Assembly (NCBI GenBank): GCA_031216915.1
Contig: CM062289.1
Location: 443,805,587 to 443,869,586, forward strand
DNA from: Pictodentalium vernedei
Lineage: Eukaryota > Mollusca > Scaphopoda > Dentaliida > Dentaliidae
DNA length: 64,000 nucleotides
Reading direction: 5' to 3'
Each line of letters starts with the position of its first letter. Position 1 is the stretch's first letter. Made by a program: the position numbers and the translations under genes. The notes under the pieces are model-generated. The model had not been told where the DNA came from, made no database searches, and saw only the letters and a list, made by a program, of their open reading frames with translations. Shown here in pieces: positions 43,029 to 54,204 of this stretch.

Positions 43029-43268
43029 TTAACCCTTTACCCTACACAGACGATATCAAAATTTATTATTTTAAATATCATTTTTTTTAAATTTTTCAAA
43101 AAATTTTATCAAAACCATATCATGTGACCCCTCGTTGGAACGAGCTCGTTCCAACGAGGGTCACATGATATGGTTTTGTTGAAATTTTTTGAAAAATAAT
43201 ATTTTTTCAACTGCTGAATTTGCATATTACGCGGGCGGATGCGGACGATTCGTTGGTTAAAGGGTTAA
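43029..43268. mobile_element. MITE family B, copy 5
   Basis: TTAA ends. CCCTTTACCCTACACAGACG left, GGACGATTCGTTGGTTAAAG right; core ATCATGTGACCCCTCGTTGG with short centre GGAACGAGCTCGTTCC. Confidence 0.92.
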
Positions 43269-43781
43269 CCTATACCCAATATAGGATGAATACATATGTA
43301 TTCTTTTCATATTTTATATTCTTATCTTTTCGTTTCAACTCAGTTACTCTAAATTTTTATATTTTCCTACCTTCTTATCTACTTCTGATGTCTCTCAGTT
43401 TGTCCTTTAAGAGTGCCACTCAACAAAATTCCAGGCATTTCTTGTGCACGCTGAGAAAGGGTCGCTGGGGGCGTGGTGGTGATATGTGGTTATCGCCTAT
43501 CCTATTCCGTGTGCATGACACTCTAGATCCCAATCATGTATGATATATTACTGCATAGTGAAATGATATGCTGTTTCAACCTCCACGTACAAGCACGCCA
43601 GCCAACGACGAAACAGGTGTTCGCCTTATATGTTGGAATTGTTCTGTATCTCATGCATAGACTACGCGGGGTCTTTCCCCCATAGCATTTAGTTCTCGTG
43701 TTTTTTTCTTTCCTAAGAATGGAGTCATTGAATCCGACCATTCTACCCAACGTTGCTATCCTAAATGTGGCTATACATCCA
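43269..43781. other. No recognisable feature
   Basis: CAACGACGAAACAGGTGTTC at 43601 weakly resembles CCAATGACGAAGCAGGTTTT at 44713 in the LINE-3 leader, so part of this may be 5' sequence of that LINE. Not secure. Confidence 0.35.
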
Positions 43782-44702
43782 GGGGGGGGGGGGGGTGGTG
43801 GGGGGGGGGGGGGGGGGGGGCACTAAAAATTTGCAAGACGTGACGTCCGATTTTTTATTCGGCTCCTTTTTACACCCACCCACCCACTACGTGCAAATTT
43901 TCTACTACCATTCTCAGACACCCCCACTCTCCCATTAAAATCCAAAATAAACTTATAAACTTAGTAGGCACAGCTGTCTTTAGGGGGTTTTCATAATGTT
44001 CTTAACTCTTTACCCAAAGTAACGGCCAAAACCGGCCAGCGCTATTCTAAAAAATCTCAAATTAATTTTTATTATTTTTTCATTTCTTGTCTCAAAAACA
44101 TAGGTTATGACCCCTCATTGGAACGAGCTCGTCGAGCTCGTTCCAATGAGGGGGTCATAACCTATCTTTTTGAGACAAAAAATGAAAAAAATTAGTTATT
44201 CAATCATTTTTTTGGCAAGTGTCGTCTTCTTTTCATGTTAGGTAAAGGGTTAAACTGGTACCACCAATTTAAACCTCTGTGGGCTGCTGTGGGCCCCAAT
44301 CTACCAATGACAAGCTGTTCATTATCTGGCTTGGCCAGAGCAGGTGTACAAAAACGGGAACAAATTTTCATTTGAATTGTTCCCAAAATATTGTCTGCAC
44401 ATTTTCTACATTTCGAACAAGACACCCATCCCCTACTAACGTGTGACATTTTCCCAGATTAAGCCCAATATTCTCACATATAAAGCCTCCTGATGTTGTA
44501 TTTATGTTAAGAGTGTGATGTACAGCATTATCTTTAAGGTCTGAAACACAAATGATGGTATATATTAGCTGATATATTGATATATTTTTAAAAAATTTTA
44601 AAAATTGCACAAGTTGGAAATGCACATTTTTGGCGCACTCAAGAGACCCACCCACCCCCACGTCACGTCTTGCAAATTTTTGGTGCCCCCCCCCCCCCCC
44701 CC
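43782..44702. mobile_element. Inverted-repeat element with homopolymeric G/C ends
   Basis: Left: a long G-run (43782-43820) then CACTAAAAATTTGCAAGACG TGACGT. Right: ACGTCACGTCTTGCAAATTTTTGGTG then a C-run to 44702. ATACATC flanks both sides (43773-43779, 44704-44710), a 7-8 bp target duplication as in hAT elements. MITE-A copy 7 is nested inside. No transposase seen. Confidence 0.7.
44002..44253. mobile_element. MITE family A, copy 7 (nested)
   Basis: TTAA ends. CTCTTTACCCAAAGTAACGG and CCAAAACCGGCC left; core GTTATGACCCCTCATTGGAA around GAGCTCGTCGAGCTC; right AAGTGTCGTCTTCTTTTCAT. Inserted in the G/C-ended element. Confidence 0.92.
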
Positions 44703-46792
44703 GATACATCTCCCAATGACGAAGCAGGTTTTTTGTCGTCACCCTCGGTACTACTTCGATCACGCCGCGCGTATGCCTTCCTAACAATAACAGTCATGAT
44801 CTGGATTAGGTTACTCATTCTCCTATTGAGAGACGTGCATCCTAATCCAGGACCTGACACATCCCAAGGAAGCCAACAACGATATCAGTATAATGTAATT
44901 GAATGTACAGAGTATCTACGGCAATTTAGACATTAGAGCTGTAGGTTTTTAAATTTCTTGTTCGGTTTCAGTTTTGGTTTATCAGGTGGAGTAAAACCTC
45001 GGTTCGGTTCGGTTTTCGGTTTGTTCATGAGGCAAAATAAAATTCAATAAAACTCCTTATGTCCAGAGTCATAACTGAATGGTAGTGAAATTGAGTGAAA
45101 CTCAATGAATGCCCGAAATGAGCTATAATACATGAAGAATCAGGAAGGCCAATATAATAATTACCTAAATATACAGAACTTTTATTGTGCTTGGCCATTT
45201 TTCGAGGTCTGACACCTACACGCAACTTGAGGAAAGCTGCAAACACAACTAAACTGAAATGTCGGAAATTCACAGAATGTAGCCTTCCCAGAGTAGTGAG
45301 AGTACCCAGACACTGCCATTGGCAGTGTCTGGGTACTCTCACTACTCTGGGATGGCTACATTCTGTGAATATCTGCAGCAAGAGAGTATTTAATAAAAAA
45401 CGAAAAACCTTAGATTACGGGATGTCGACGGTTTCGGTTTTGGTTTTTAAAAAAAACTAAAAACCTCGGTTCGATTTCGGTTAACCTACAGCTCTATTAG
45501 ACATACTACAAACTGAAATGCCCTCTTATGAAATCTGGGTATTCTGTTAGTTGATCGTGTTATCAATACCCAACTGCCCAATATTATCATTACTGGTGAC
45601 TTTAACGAACACCAGTTACGTTATAATAGACAACACATTTATAATATTTCGCAGTCCTACAACCTCAGTCAAATAATCCCCCTGCCATCACATTTCACAG
45701 AAAACTCATCTTTATTACTTGAACTTTTCCCGATAAGTAATACGTCTATGGTTAAAACTGCAGGAGTAGGGGATCCTTACATTGCGATTTAATTAAGTAT
45801 CGCTGTTCATTATTTCTCACACTCAATATGAGAGTAGCTCAATCCCACACTAATTCGTTTACCCGCTGTATCTGGCGGTAGGGTAAGGGCGATTTTTCAG
45901 CTTTGTAGAATTGGTTGGAATATCTCTGTAACAAGTATACTTTTCCTTCGTGAGACCTATCCTAGCGTTCGCTTCGCCTGTGTGGGATAACTGCACGCTT
46001 GCCGAAGCTGATGAATTTTAAAAAACCCAGGCTGAAGCTGCCAGGCTTGCCACAGGGGAAACAAAGAGTGCTTGTAAAGCTAGATTGTATTTTGAAACTG
46101 GTTGGGAGACATTATACCCGAGACGTCAAAAACACAAACTTATTCAATTTCACAAAATGTATCACAAATATTTACCGAGCTATCTCTCTAATTTGATACC
46201 ACGACACGTGCACGAATCTCAGAGTTATAACTTGAGAAACATTCATAATTTGACCACTCCACACTCACGCATTACATTGAGACAAAACTAATTTATTCTG
46301 TCAACGATAAAAATTTGGAATGAACTTCCAACAGTTACACGTGAAACAAAATCCCCTGCAGCTTTCAAAATGCTAATAAATACAAATAACAAACCGCCTA
46401 AATTTTATTATCACCGTTCTTCCAGAAGTAGCCAGATATATCATTGTACAATGAGATTAAACTGCAGTAACTTGAATGAAGAAGCCCTTTTTAATAACTA
46501 CTTATCCGATACCCCGTTTTGTAACTGTGGCCATGTTGAATCAGCTCACCATTTCTCATTGTAATGTCCATTGTATGACAAAGCTCGTCAGCAATCAATT
46601 AACCAGACATCAAATCAGATGACTTCGGATATCCTTCTGTTTGGATCAGAACACTTAACAGAACAAGAAAATGAAAACACTTTCAACATGATACAGCAAT
46701 TTATCTCGAAATCAAACAAGTTCAAGCACTGTTCTTTACCTAGCCACTCTACTAATAAAGGACTATTCGAAAGTCTTTACTGTGATGGTTAA
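44703..46792 (+). pseudogene. LINE-3: internally deleted non-LTR retrotransposon with degenerate 2A-like motif
   Basis: Starts within SPNDEAGFLSSPSVLLRSRR, then the hydrophobic WIRLLILLL followed by RDVHPNPGP (44832-44855). This is a 2A-like motif in which the consensus Glu is His, so skipping is doubtful. A hAT-like MITE interrupts it at 44934. It resumes with endonuclease sequence (IIITGDFNEHQLRYN at about 45583-45625, SLLLELFPISNTS). Around 45800-45990 it jumps to the RT C-terminal region (RRQKHKLIQFHKMYHKYLPS at 46105). It ends with the C-terminal CxC zinc-like motif FCNCGHVESAHHF (46516-46555) and LLFGSEHLTEQENENTF. The RT core with FADD is absent. The C-terminus is closely similar to LINE-1. 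Confidence 0.85.
44934..45496. mobile_element. hAT-like MITE, 563 bp, inserted in LINE-3
   Basis: A perfect 8-bp target duplication TTAGACAT (44926-44933 and 45497-45504). Ends TAGAGCTGTAGGTT and AACCTACAGCTCTA are perfect inverted repeats. Subterminal GGTTCGGTTCGGTTTTCGG and GGTTTCGGTTTTGG repeats match hAT habits. The central palindrome AGAGTACCCAGACACTGCCA ... spans 45298-45343, with outer arms reading GAAATTCACAGAATGTAGCC / GGCTACATTCTGTGAATATC. Confidence 0.92.
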
Positions 46793-47683
46793 AATTCGTC
46801 ACCGTGGTTGGGAGAAGAATCCTTGGAGTGAGGCATTCAGCCGCGGGTGTCGGTTCAGTATCACTGAAACCAGGGTGTCCTGTCTGGTATTGGTGATGCT
46901 GAACAGGCGCCCGTTGTTGGAGGTATCATTTCAAGGACTAAAATATGGAACCGGGGTTTTGCAACCTGTGAATTCCCAATGTTTTAACTTATGAGAATGG
47001 TACCTAATACACAAAACTGATGCAGAAACAACTCTCGCTGATAAGACGGGTTCCGTTTCTTTTAAACCTCAAATGTGACAATATGGAACCCACGGGTTTA
47101 GAGTGAATGGGGTGAAATTGTTGTGGAATTTGTTATGTGATGGAATTGAATTCTCCTTTCAAGGACTGGACACATTGAGTGGTCTCGTCGTTGGCAGCCC
47201 ATAACTATGCGCCCACCTCTCATGTCTCATCTCCACATATTACTGGACTACTGACACTGACAAACTTCTCTCACCTTCCTTACTTTTATTCTTCTTTTTT
47301 TCTACAAACAACTCTCTTGTATCACTGCAACTTTAAAGAGTTACATGTAATTTCTCGGTCTTTGGAGACAACTTATATAAGCTCAAAGCTTGCTGCTGAA
47401 TCTAACTCATACATCTATTGACACAAGATTTTTTTTTACCATGACTGGTTATGTAAATGGTTTCAAATTGTATTTAGCACATACAATATTCTTTTTTTTC
47501 AGTAACTTTTGTTCAAACTAAACTAAATATTTTTCTTTTTTTTTTTTTGCTTCAAAGGCATACAGTTAAAACTAGACGTCCTGTCATGAAATGTGCACAA
47601 ATAGCAAGCTGATATGCGCGTTAATGTACGCGTTATGACCCAAGTAAAGCTATCAAATTCTGTACATATGGCCTGTGCACAAC
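46793..47683. other. No recognisable feature
   Basis: Sequence downstream of LINE-3; its 3' UTR may extend into this region. T-rich at 47280-47540. No repeat or coding signal supported. Confidence 0.45.
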
Positions 47684-47740
47684 CAATGTTTCAGCCAATG
47701 GACCTCCGGGTAACCCGGAGGTCCATTGGCAGAAACATTG
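47684..47740. repeat. 57-bp palindrome
   Basis: CAATGTTTCAGCCAATGGAC pairs with GTCCATTGGCAGAAACATTG; centre CTCCGGGTAACCCGGAG. One mismatch/offset (TTTCAGCC versus GGCAGAAA). Confidence 0.85.
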
Positions 47741-48040
47741 CATGTGTTTGCTGTGAGTAACCAGGAGGACCAGCCGTGCTTTGGATGCCATTCGATATGG
47801 CAATTGCGCGCAATTCCAGCGCTCAATTAAGCCTAGATAAGCGCACTATTCGTGACAGGACTTTTTGTTTTACTGTAGCTTAGGCACTGCAAAGTAGATA
47901 TTCTGTTAACGATTAAACTCTTCCGCGTATCAATGCGCTGGTTACTTTCTTGCATCAATTCAAGGTTGAAACGAGTGGTGGAATTATCGATAGGAACGAT
48001 CAGATTCTTATAAAAAGCGTATAATAAAAAGACAATCTAT

Positions 48041-48177
48041 TGTTTTTGAGTGGATACCGAAAATTATCTCACTCGTGACCGAGTTAAATGGTAATTTTCG
48101 TTTCCGCAAGTGTTCGGGAAAAATAAACATTTGTCTCGATCACTGAAGAGATAATTTTCAGTATCCACTCAAAAACA
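48041..48177. repeat. 137-bp foldback with 30-bp arms
   Basis: TGTTTTTGAGTGGATACCGA and AAATTATCTC pair with GAGATAATTTTCAGTATCCA and CTCAAAAACA; inner TTTTCG...CGAGTTAAATGG is not well paired. Surrounding sequence (47741-48473) shows nothing else. Confidence 0.7.
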
Positions 48178-48473
48178 CTAGATATCCTCTATATATTATA
48201 AAGGGTTGTAAATTTATTGTATATATTCCTTACATTTGTTGAAATGTATTTCTAAGGGGAAGTTATGAATGAAATATTCATTTTTTATAAAAGTTTCTTT
48301 CAACTCTGAGGTGTTTTTTTCTAAATATCCTCTCTTATTATTTTTAAGCGGAATTTTTAAGCGAAGTTAGCAATACATATAATGCATCGTCATTTTCTCT
48401 TGAAAATTTCATAATGTTGACCCGTTACTCCATCCCCACCCGAATCCCATCATCCACACACCATATGCCATAT

Positions 48474-48879
48474 CAGTGCTCAAAATAACTTTTTTTTCTA
48501 TGCGTAGCAAAATGCTACACATTTCCAAAAAATGAATAGCATTTTGTAAAAATTGCATAGCTATTTTTGTATACCAGAGTTATGTTATGCTGTTCTGTAT
48601 TGAATTCTTCTAAATAGATAGAAGGGGGTACGATGATGCTCTATTAAGGCGTACTGCACGTCGATGGTGAGCATGTCTTCAACCAGTCTAACCCTGCCTG
48701 TGCTGCAGTACTGAGTTACGATGTTGGGGAGCTGACAGCTGCTCGTCGTTGCCTGGTGGTTCTCTCCGGGTACTTCCGCTTCCTCCACCCGTAAAACTGT
48801 CACGGTCATGATTAGCCATTGTGCATAAGTATATGATCTTAAACACCAATAAATAAATAAATAAATAAATAAATAAATA

Positions 48880-48922
<43 letters not shown>

Positions 48923-49432
48923 ATAGAATAGAATAGTTTCAATTCATTTCTGGGCATTTCCAAATGATCTGCAACACATGAAACATTTACTGTGTATTTT
49001 TTAACTGAACTGCCTTTAAGGGTTGCATGGACTTGGATATTTTCAAACGACGTCTTGGTTGTTTAACAGAGTTCTCAAAATGGAAGTTGGGATTTTTAAT
49101 TTGATGGGCTTGAAGTTATTTTTAATGGACATTTTATGCAAAATGTTGTAAAAATAGGAAGAATTTAAACCAATAGAATTCATCTTACATATGAAGTTGC
49201 TAATGTTGCTTGACGGAGAGTTAATCTGAGTTATGCCTAGAATGTTCCACAATCAGAAGTAAAGCATCAGTGAACTAGTTTTCAAATTTGTTTGCAAATT
49301 TTCATTTACATTTTGCGATACAAGATAATCAACTGCAGCCTTGTAGGTACCGCAAAATGTTATACATAATTAAACATTCTGTAGCTTTTTGCATAGCAAA
49401 AAGCGACGCGACACCGCTTATTTTGAGCCCTG
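48474..49432. mobile_element. hAT-like element, 959 bp, with an 8-bp target duplication
   Basis: TGCCATAT at 48466-48473 and 49433-49440. Ends CAGTGCTCAAAATAA and TTATTTTGAGCCCTG (inverted, one mismatch). Subterminal GCGTAGCAAAATGCTAC / GCATAGCAAAAAGCGAC motifs occur repeatedly on both sides. No transposase; a SINE is nested at 48640-48925. 49020-49250 (GACGTCTTGGTTGTTTAAC onward) is internal sequence of unknown origin. Confidence 0.88.
48640..48925 (+). mobile_element. SINE, 5'-truncated, with AAAT tail
   Basis: CTATTAAGGCGTACTGCACG, GAGCTGACAGCTGCTCGTCG and TTGCCTGGTGGTTCTCTCC match the tRNA-derived SINE split at 14262-14478 and 15139-15256. The tRNA-like promoter half is missing. It ends in a long AATAAATAAATA run (48848-48925), the usual SINE tail. 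Confidence 0.8.
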
Positions 49433-49440
49433 TGCCATAT

Positions 49441-50120
49441 CAGTATTTTGCATGTGAGATCGTAAAATTTTCAACAGAAACCAGACGTACATGAAATAAT
49501 TCATCGCTATTTCCTTTTGAAAATTTTAAAACCTCTATATTTATTCACATCAGCCGAGTTGTGGTACTCCAAGTTAAAATGGTTTACATGTACCAATAAA
49601 ATGAACATAGTACCCTGGGCAGGTTTCAGTTAGGTGCTAGGAAATAATATACAGCTATTAACAAAACTAAATGCATTAAAGAGAGAAGTGTTACCACGTT
49701 GGGTTGTAAAATTAATGTTAGTTTAAACAATATTTATTTCCAATAGTATCTGCATGGTACCTGTAGTAATGTACAATAGTATGTGGATTGGATTCGACGG
49801 TAAGCCGTAGGCTTATTGTTGGCGTTTCCATTTATACTGTGATTACCTATTCTAGTATATATAAAAAGCCTATGCCATAATTTTTAGCTTTACAAACCAA
49901 CTGTGGTGAACACTCCAGCAATGGCATTTCAATAGTTAAAATTTACACCTACAGTGGAACTACTTCCAAGCTTACCTTTGGTGACGTCGACCTGATTGCG
50001 AACTTGTCCAATTTTGTCACACGTCGCCTCGGGAAGAGTGAAATCAAAGCGGAAATTATTTATTACGTTTTAAATGAGTTTACCTCATAAGATGCCAAAA
50101 ATTAACAAACATACATTGTC
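49441..50120. other. No recognisable feature
   Basis: AT-rich; no repeats or ORFs of note. Confidence 0.45.
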
Positions 50121-50368
50121 TCAACATTTACCCAACGAATCGCCCGCATCCGCCCGCGTAATATGCAAATTCAGTAGCTGCAAAAATATTATATTTCGAA
50201 AAATTTCAACAAAACCATATCATGTGACCCCTCTTTGAAACGAGCTCGTCGAGCTCGTTCCAAAAAGGGGTTACATGATATGGTTTCGTTGAAACTTTTT
50301 TAAAAAATTTAAAAAATGATATTTAAAATAATAAATTTTGAAATCGTCTGCGTTGGGTAAAGGGTTAA
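50121..50368. mobile_element. MITE family B, copy 6
   Basis: Left end mutated (TCAACATTTACCCAACG), right TTAA. CGCCCGCATCCGCCCGCGTA left arm, GATATCATGTGACCCC-type core around GAGCTCGTCGAGCTC with several mismatches, ATCGTCTGCGTTGGGTAAAG right. Confidence 0.88.
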
Positions 50369-50559
50369 AAAAGTATCCAAAATTCGAAATAGTAAGCAAT
50401 TATGTTATTAAATCGAAAAAGGCTCAGTTTCTTTTTCCATTTCGTTTCGGCGATAAAATTGACAGCAGAAGTACCGCCCACCGATGCTCATGTAAACAAA
50501 AACAGATTCGCGCGTATGTACGTCTGCTGTGCAGTAAAGCCGAGAAAAAATAATAGCGA

Positions 50560-50975
50560 CTCTTAATAATCTGATGATCATGGTATATCTTTCGCTTTTT
50601 CAATCAAGGATGAAATTAGGTCCCACTGAATTCTGTCGGAGTTGGGAGGGAGGTAAAAGGCACCTATTAGTATGGATCCAAGACGAGTTGGTATTTCTAC
50701 CCATACATTTTCAAGATTTGGCATTTCAAGATCGGGACGGGCTATAAAACATAATTGATCTTTCACATAGAAGGCAACACCGCCATATCTGCCTGTTCTG
50801 TCTATTCTTAGGGGTTCTCCAAGACCGGGTAAGTACACATCAGAATTAGCTTCAGTCGAATCATGCGAAGTTTCTGAAAAAGCACAGATATCAAAGTTTG
50901 AGGCATCACATTGGAGTACGTCTAGTTTGGGCTTGAGGCTTTGGACATTGGGATGAAGAATTCCTACGACTAGTT
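50560..50975 (-). pseudogene. LINE-4: isolated endonuclease N-terminal fragment
   Basis: Minus-strand frame HPNVQSLKPKLDVL, then DICAFSETSHDSTEANSD, VYLPGLGEPLRIDRTGRYGG, VAFYVKDQLCFIARPDLE, SILIGAFYLPPNSDRIQW and EKAKD, ending at a stop at 50578. It aligns block by block with the LINE-1 endonuclease (HLNIQSLKPKVD, TETWL, VKDGLCFRHRTDLE, GIFYRPLNS), so it is the same clade. It is cut off on the 3' side, unlike the usual 5' truncation. Confidence 0.85.
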
Positions 50976-51900
50976 GGCCTTATTTTATTTCACTTGGATC
51001 ACACAGGCCTAGCTTCCTATTGCCTCAAATGGGATCTGAGGGAGTATGCACGCGATGAGAATTCCCGGCAGTTTGCGTTGGAGTGATAGATTGTCAATAA
51101 TCAATCCCTCAATGCCAGTAAGACTACAAGAGAGTGGGCTTTATTCGGTTCCAGCTTGGCGATGGTAGAGGTTTGCTTCCCGCCATGGTGGCGAGCTAGA
51201 ATATAATGTTGTGCGATGGCAAATTTAAGGGAAGAAGAAAAAAGAAAACCAAACAGCAACGCCGTTTGGTAGCGGCCCAGGTATATGACCATAGCGGTTA
51301 AAAATGGAGTGGAGAAAGCTCCAACAGTTTATTTTTGAAAAACCGGGAGTCATCCATCAAGCCTTCTGGGAGATAGGATGTCGTATGTGATTATGAGGTA
51401 TCTGGTTATCCTTCGGGAATTCCAAATAACCTTCCCCACCACCCCACCCCACCCCCCCCCCCCCAAAAAAAGGGCTGTTTGCTGGCAAGATTTTTTCAAT
51501 CCTTGCCTTGGTCTTATTTAGGTTTTCTACACATCTTTGCATGAGGATTGTTTCAATCCCTCATAGTTTGTCATTCAGTTTTGGTCGTGTGTCTGATGAG
51601 ATAGAGGAGGTAGAAAAGATAGAGAGCTGGAAATTAGAGCAATTCGGTTTTTAATTTACAACTGTTCCGTCCGTGACGACCAGTGACATGTGGATGGGGA
51701 AGCCAGCATTTTTCCCCGAAATTTATATCTCGGGGAGGGGAGTCCCGGCAGCAGGTGGAGATTTTCCTCGCTGTTTGCAACTCCCTCTGGTAACAGAGGC
51801 AAACTTTCGTGCGTATCGTGTCACCGGCAGCCAGTTCTGAATTTTTGTCACCGAGTGCCTGGCTCACCCCATCGCAATGATGTAATATTTAACCCTTTCG
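50976..51900. other. Unannotated; C-run; probable 3' part of LINE-5
   Basis: A C-rich tract at 51434-51464 precedes an A-run. 51640-51900 (TTCCCCGAAATTTATATCTC, GGGGAGTCCCGGCAGCAGG) is GC-richer and is probably 3' untranslated sequence of LINE-5. No gene. Confidence 0.45.
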
Positions 51901-51916
51901 ATGGATACGCCCCAAA

Positions 51917-52439
51917 TTATTTAGTTTTCCTATTGAGGACGCGATGCGCATTGAGTACAATTATTAATTCGCTGTCTTGGAGTCTATTTAGAGTTTTGCT
52001 TTGAAGATCTTTTAAGCGCATTGCTATCGTGTCTATTTTTGCTATCTCGTGAAGTAGTTTTATCGATGTCCACGCGCAAGGCATGATTTTGGACCCGTTG
52101 TAGTTTTTCAATGTTGGTTTTATTCAGGTCACTCGTTATTATGGCCTCATACTCTAGTATGAGGCGTATATATGATTTGTAAAGCTTGAGGAGAACTTCT
52201 TTATTGGCTCCCCAATTTTTACTTCTAATCATTTTCAGGAAATTGATGCATTTAGTGGCTTTGACAGTGACTGAGTTTACGTGATTGTTTAGATTGAGAC
52301 TGCTATCCAGGGTGAATCCCAGAAACTTTGCCCCATTACTAGCTTCAAGTTTGTGGTCGTAAAGCTGAAGCTCAATATTAGGGACAGCTTTTTTTCCTTT
52401 GCTTTTTATAGAATGTGATTCTTTGAGTTTTCGCGGCAT
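51917..52439 (-). pseudogene. LINE-5 RT C-terminal region
   Basis: 51984-52439: LEASNGAKFLGFTLDSSLNLNN, then KEVLLKLYKSYIRLILEYEA and LEKLQRVQNHALR-like sequence. It continues, frameshifted, in 51917-52111 with MRLKDLQSKTLNRLQDSELI, the usual end of Jockey-type ORF2. No C-terminal zinc motif is seen. Confidence 0.85.
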
Positions 52440-52623
52440 TTAGCTTGATGCGCCACAGAGCGCACCAGTCTTGCAGGTCGCGGATTGTATCCTGCAGGCG
52501 GTTTTGTATTATGTTTCGAGACTTACTGTCCACATTCCGTTGTCGTCCGAGAATTGAGATAGTTCAACGGGGTTCTTCCATACTTTGTCAATGTCATTCA
52601 CATATATTATAAATAGAAGTGGG

Positions 52624-54204
52624 CTAAGGACTGAACCCCTTGGAGTGCCCGCTTCGAGTTTTACCTCGTCTCACACCTCGCGGTTGACCCTCACTTTGAT
52701 TTCGATCAGATAAAAATGATGATATGATCCTTAGAATTTTGGTAGGTAGCCCCATTTTAGCTAGTTTGTATCTCATGCCATTGTGCCAGACAGAGTCAAA
52801 CGCTTTTTCTACGTCGAGTAATAGCGCGGTTCCTATTTCATTTTGATTGAACGCCGTTTTCATATAATCTACCAGTCTATAGACATGCTCGAATCCCTCT
52901 CTTTGCCTTCTGTAGGCCATTTGCCACTTATTGAAAAAGCTGATTGATTCGAGATAGCTGCGGAGTCTAGTCGTTAGAATCCGTTCGAAAAATTTTCCAA
53001 TACAGCTGAGTAGGCTGATTGGGCGGTAATTAGCTGGGTTGCTCAAGTCCTTGTCGGGTTTTGGTATCATGACTCCTGTAGCTACTTTCCAACATTTTGG
53101 GAAGTATCCACTAGAGAGACAGCAGTTTAGGAGGTTAGTGAGTCTACCGAAAAAAGTATTGGGACATTGTTTCAGGATTTTATATGAGACCTCGTCCCCT
53201 CCTGGGGAAGAAGAAGACTTACATTTTTTAATTGTGTTAGCCACTTCTTCTTGGCTTATCGGTTCCGTGAGTTCATGGCCATCTCCGTCCTTGGGCGTTT
53301 GGCTGAAGTTGGCATCGTTAAACGTTGTCTTGTTGTCTTGAACAAATTTGTTTACTTTTTCTTTGAACTCGTCATCAAACCTATCGCCCTCATGTGGGCG
53401 ATAATATTTCTTAAGGAGCTCAGCGAAGGCGCCAGCCTTCGCCTTGTCATCCAGGGCCATAGTTCCATCGCTGATCTTAAGAAACTTACTGTTGGCGTCT
53501 TTATGTTTTTGTCCAGTTAGGGTTTTAAAAGTATCCCAAAACTGTTTAGGCTCCCTGGGTCCATTTAGATTTTCCGTTGCTTTTTCCCATCTCACGCGAT
53601 TGTCGTTTGCTATTGCTTTTTTAACTTCGCCGTGGAGGCGATTATACACGGCTTTATGTTCGACTTTTTTGGTTGGAAGTTTTTCTGATTTGTATGCACG
53701 GAAGGACTTTCTTTTTTGTTTTATTATTTGGAGTGTGGTTTCAGTTATTCTGTTGGCCCGAGGTTTAACCGTCTGTTTGGGACAAATCTCATCAAGAGTG
53801 TTGTTAATGACTCCACTGAGATTGGTACATGCTTGCTCGAGCTTGCAGGCATTCATTGGGTCGTTTTTGTTTATTTTAACCTGAATTATTTTTCTGAAGA
53901 GGTCCCAGTCAATTTTGGATAGATTCCTCCTACTCATTGTGGGGTATCTTGTGGGTCCGCTGCAACCGTGTAATGTAGCATGAACAGGCAGGTGGTCTCT
54001 ACCTAAATCATCGTCCCCCACAAATATGTCTTGCATTTGATTACTTAGTGATTTACTGGTTATAATTAGGTCAAAGATGTCGGATTGGTGGAGTATGTTG
54101 TTACTGACGTGGGTAATGTCTTGGTCGTTATTTAATACAAAACGATCAAATTGTTCGATGATATTGAAGAGGGTGTCGCCATTGGGCTCCGTTTTTTTTT
54201 GCAT
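52624..54204 (-). pseudogene. LINE-5 endonuclease end and reverse transcriptase
   Basis: 526 codons open. LFNIIEQFDRFVLNND, SDIFDLIITSKSL and GRDHLPVHATL are the endonuclease C-terminal blocks (D-H pair kept). After a linker come SSSSPGGDEVSYKILKQCP, NYRPISLLSCIGKFFERIL, AYRRQREGFEHVYRLVDYM and ALLLDVEKAFDSVWHNG (catalytic D). The frame is lost just after FLSDRNQ, near 52680. The next block, SPLLFIIYVNDID and SQFSDDNG (the F-A/S-DD active site), is readable in other frames at 52535-52640. Confidence 0.9.
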
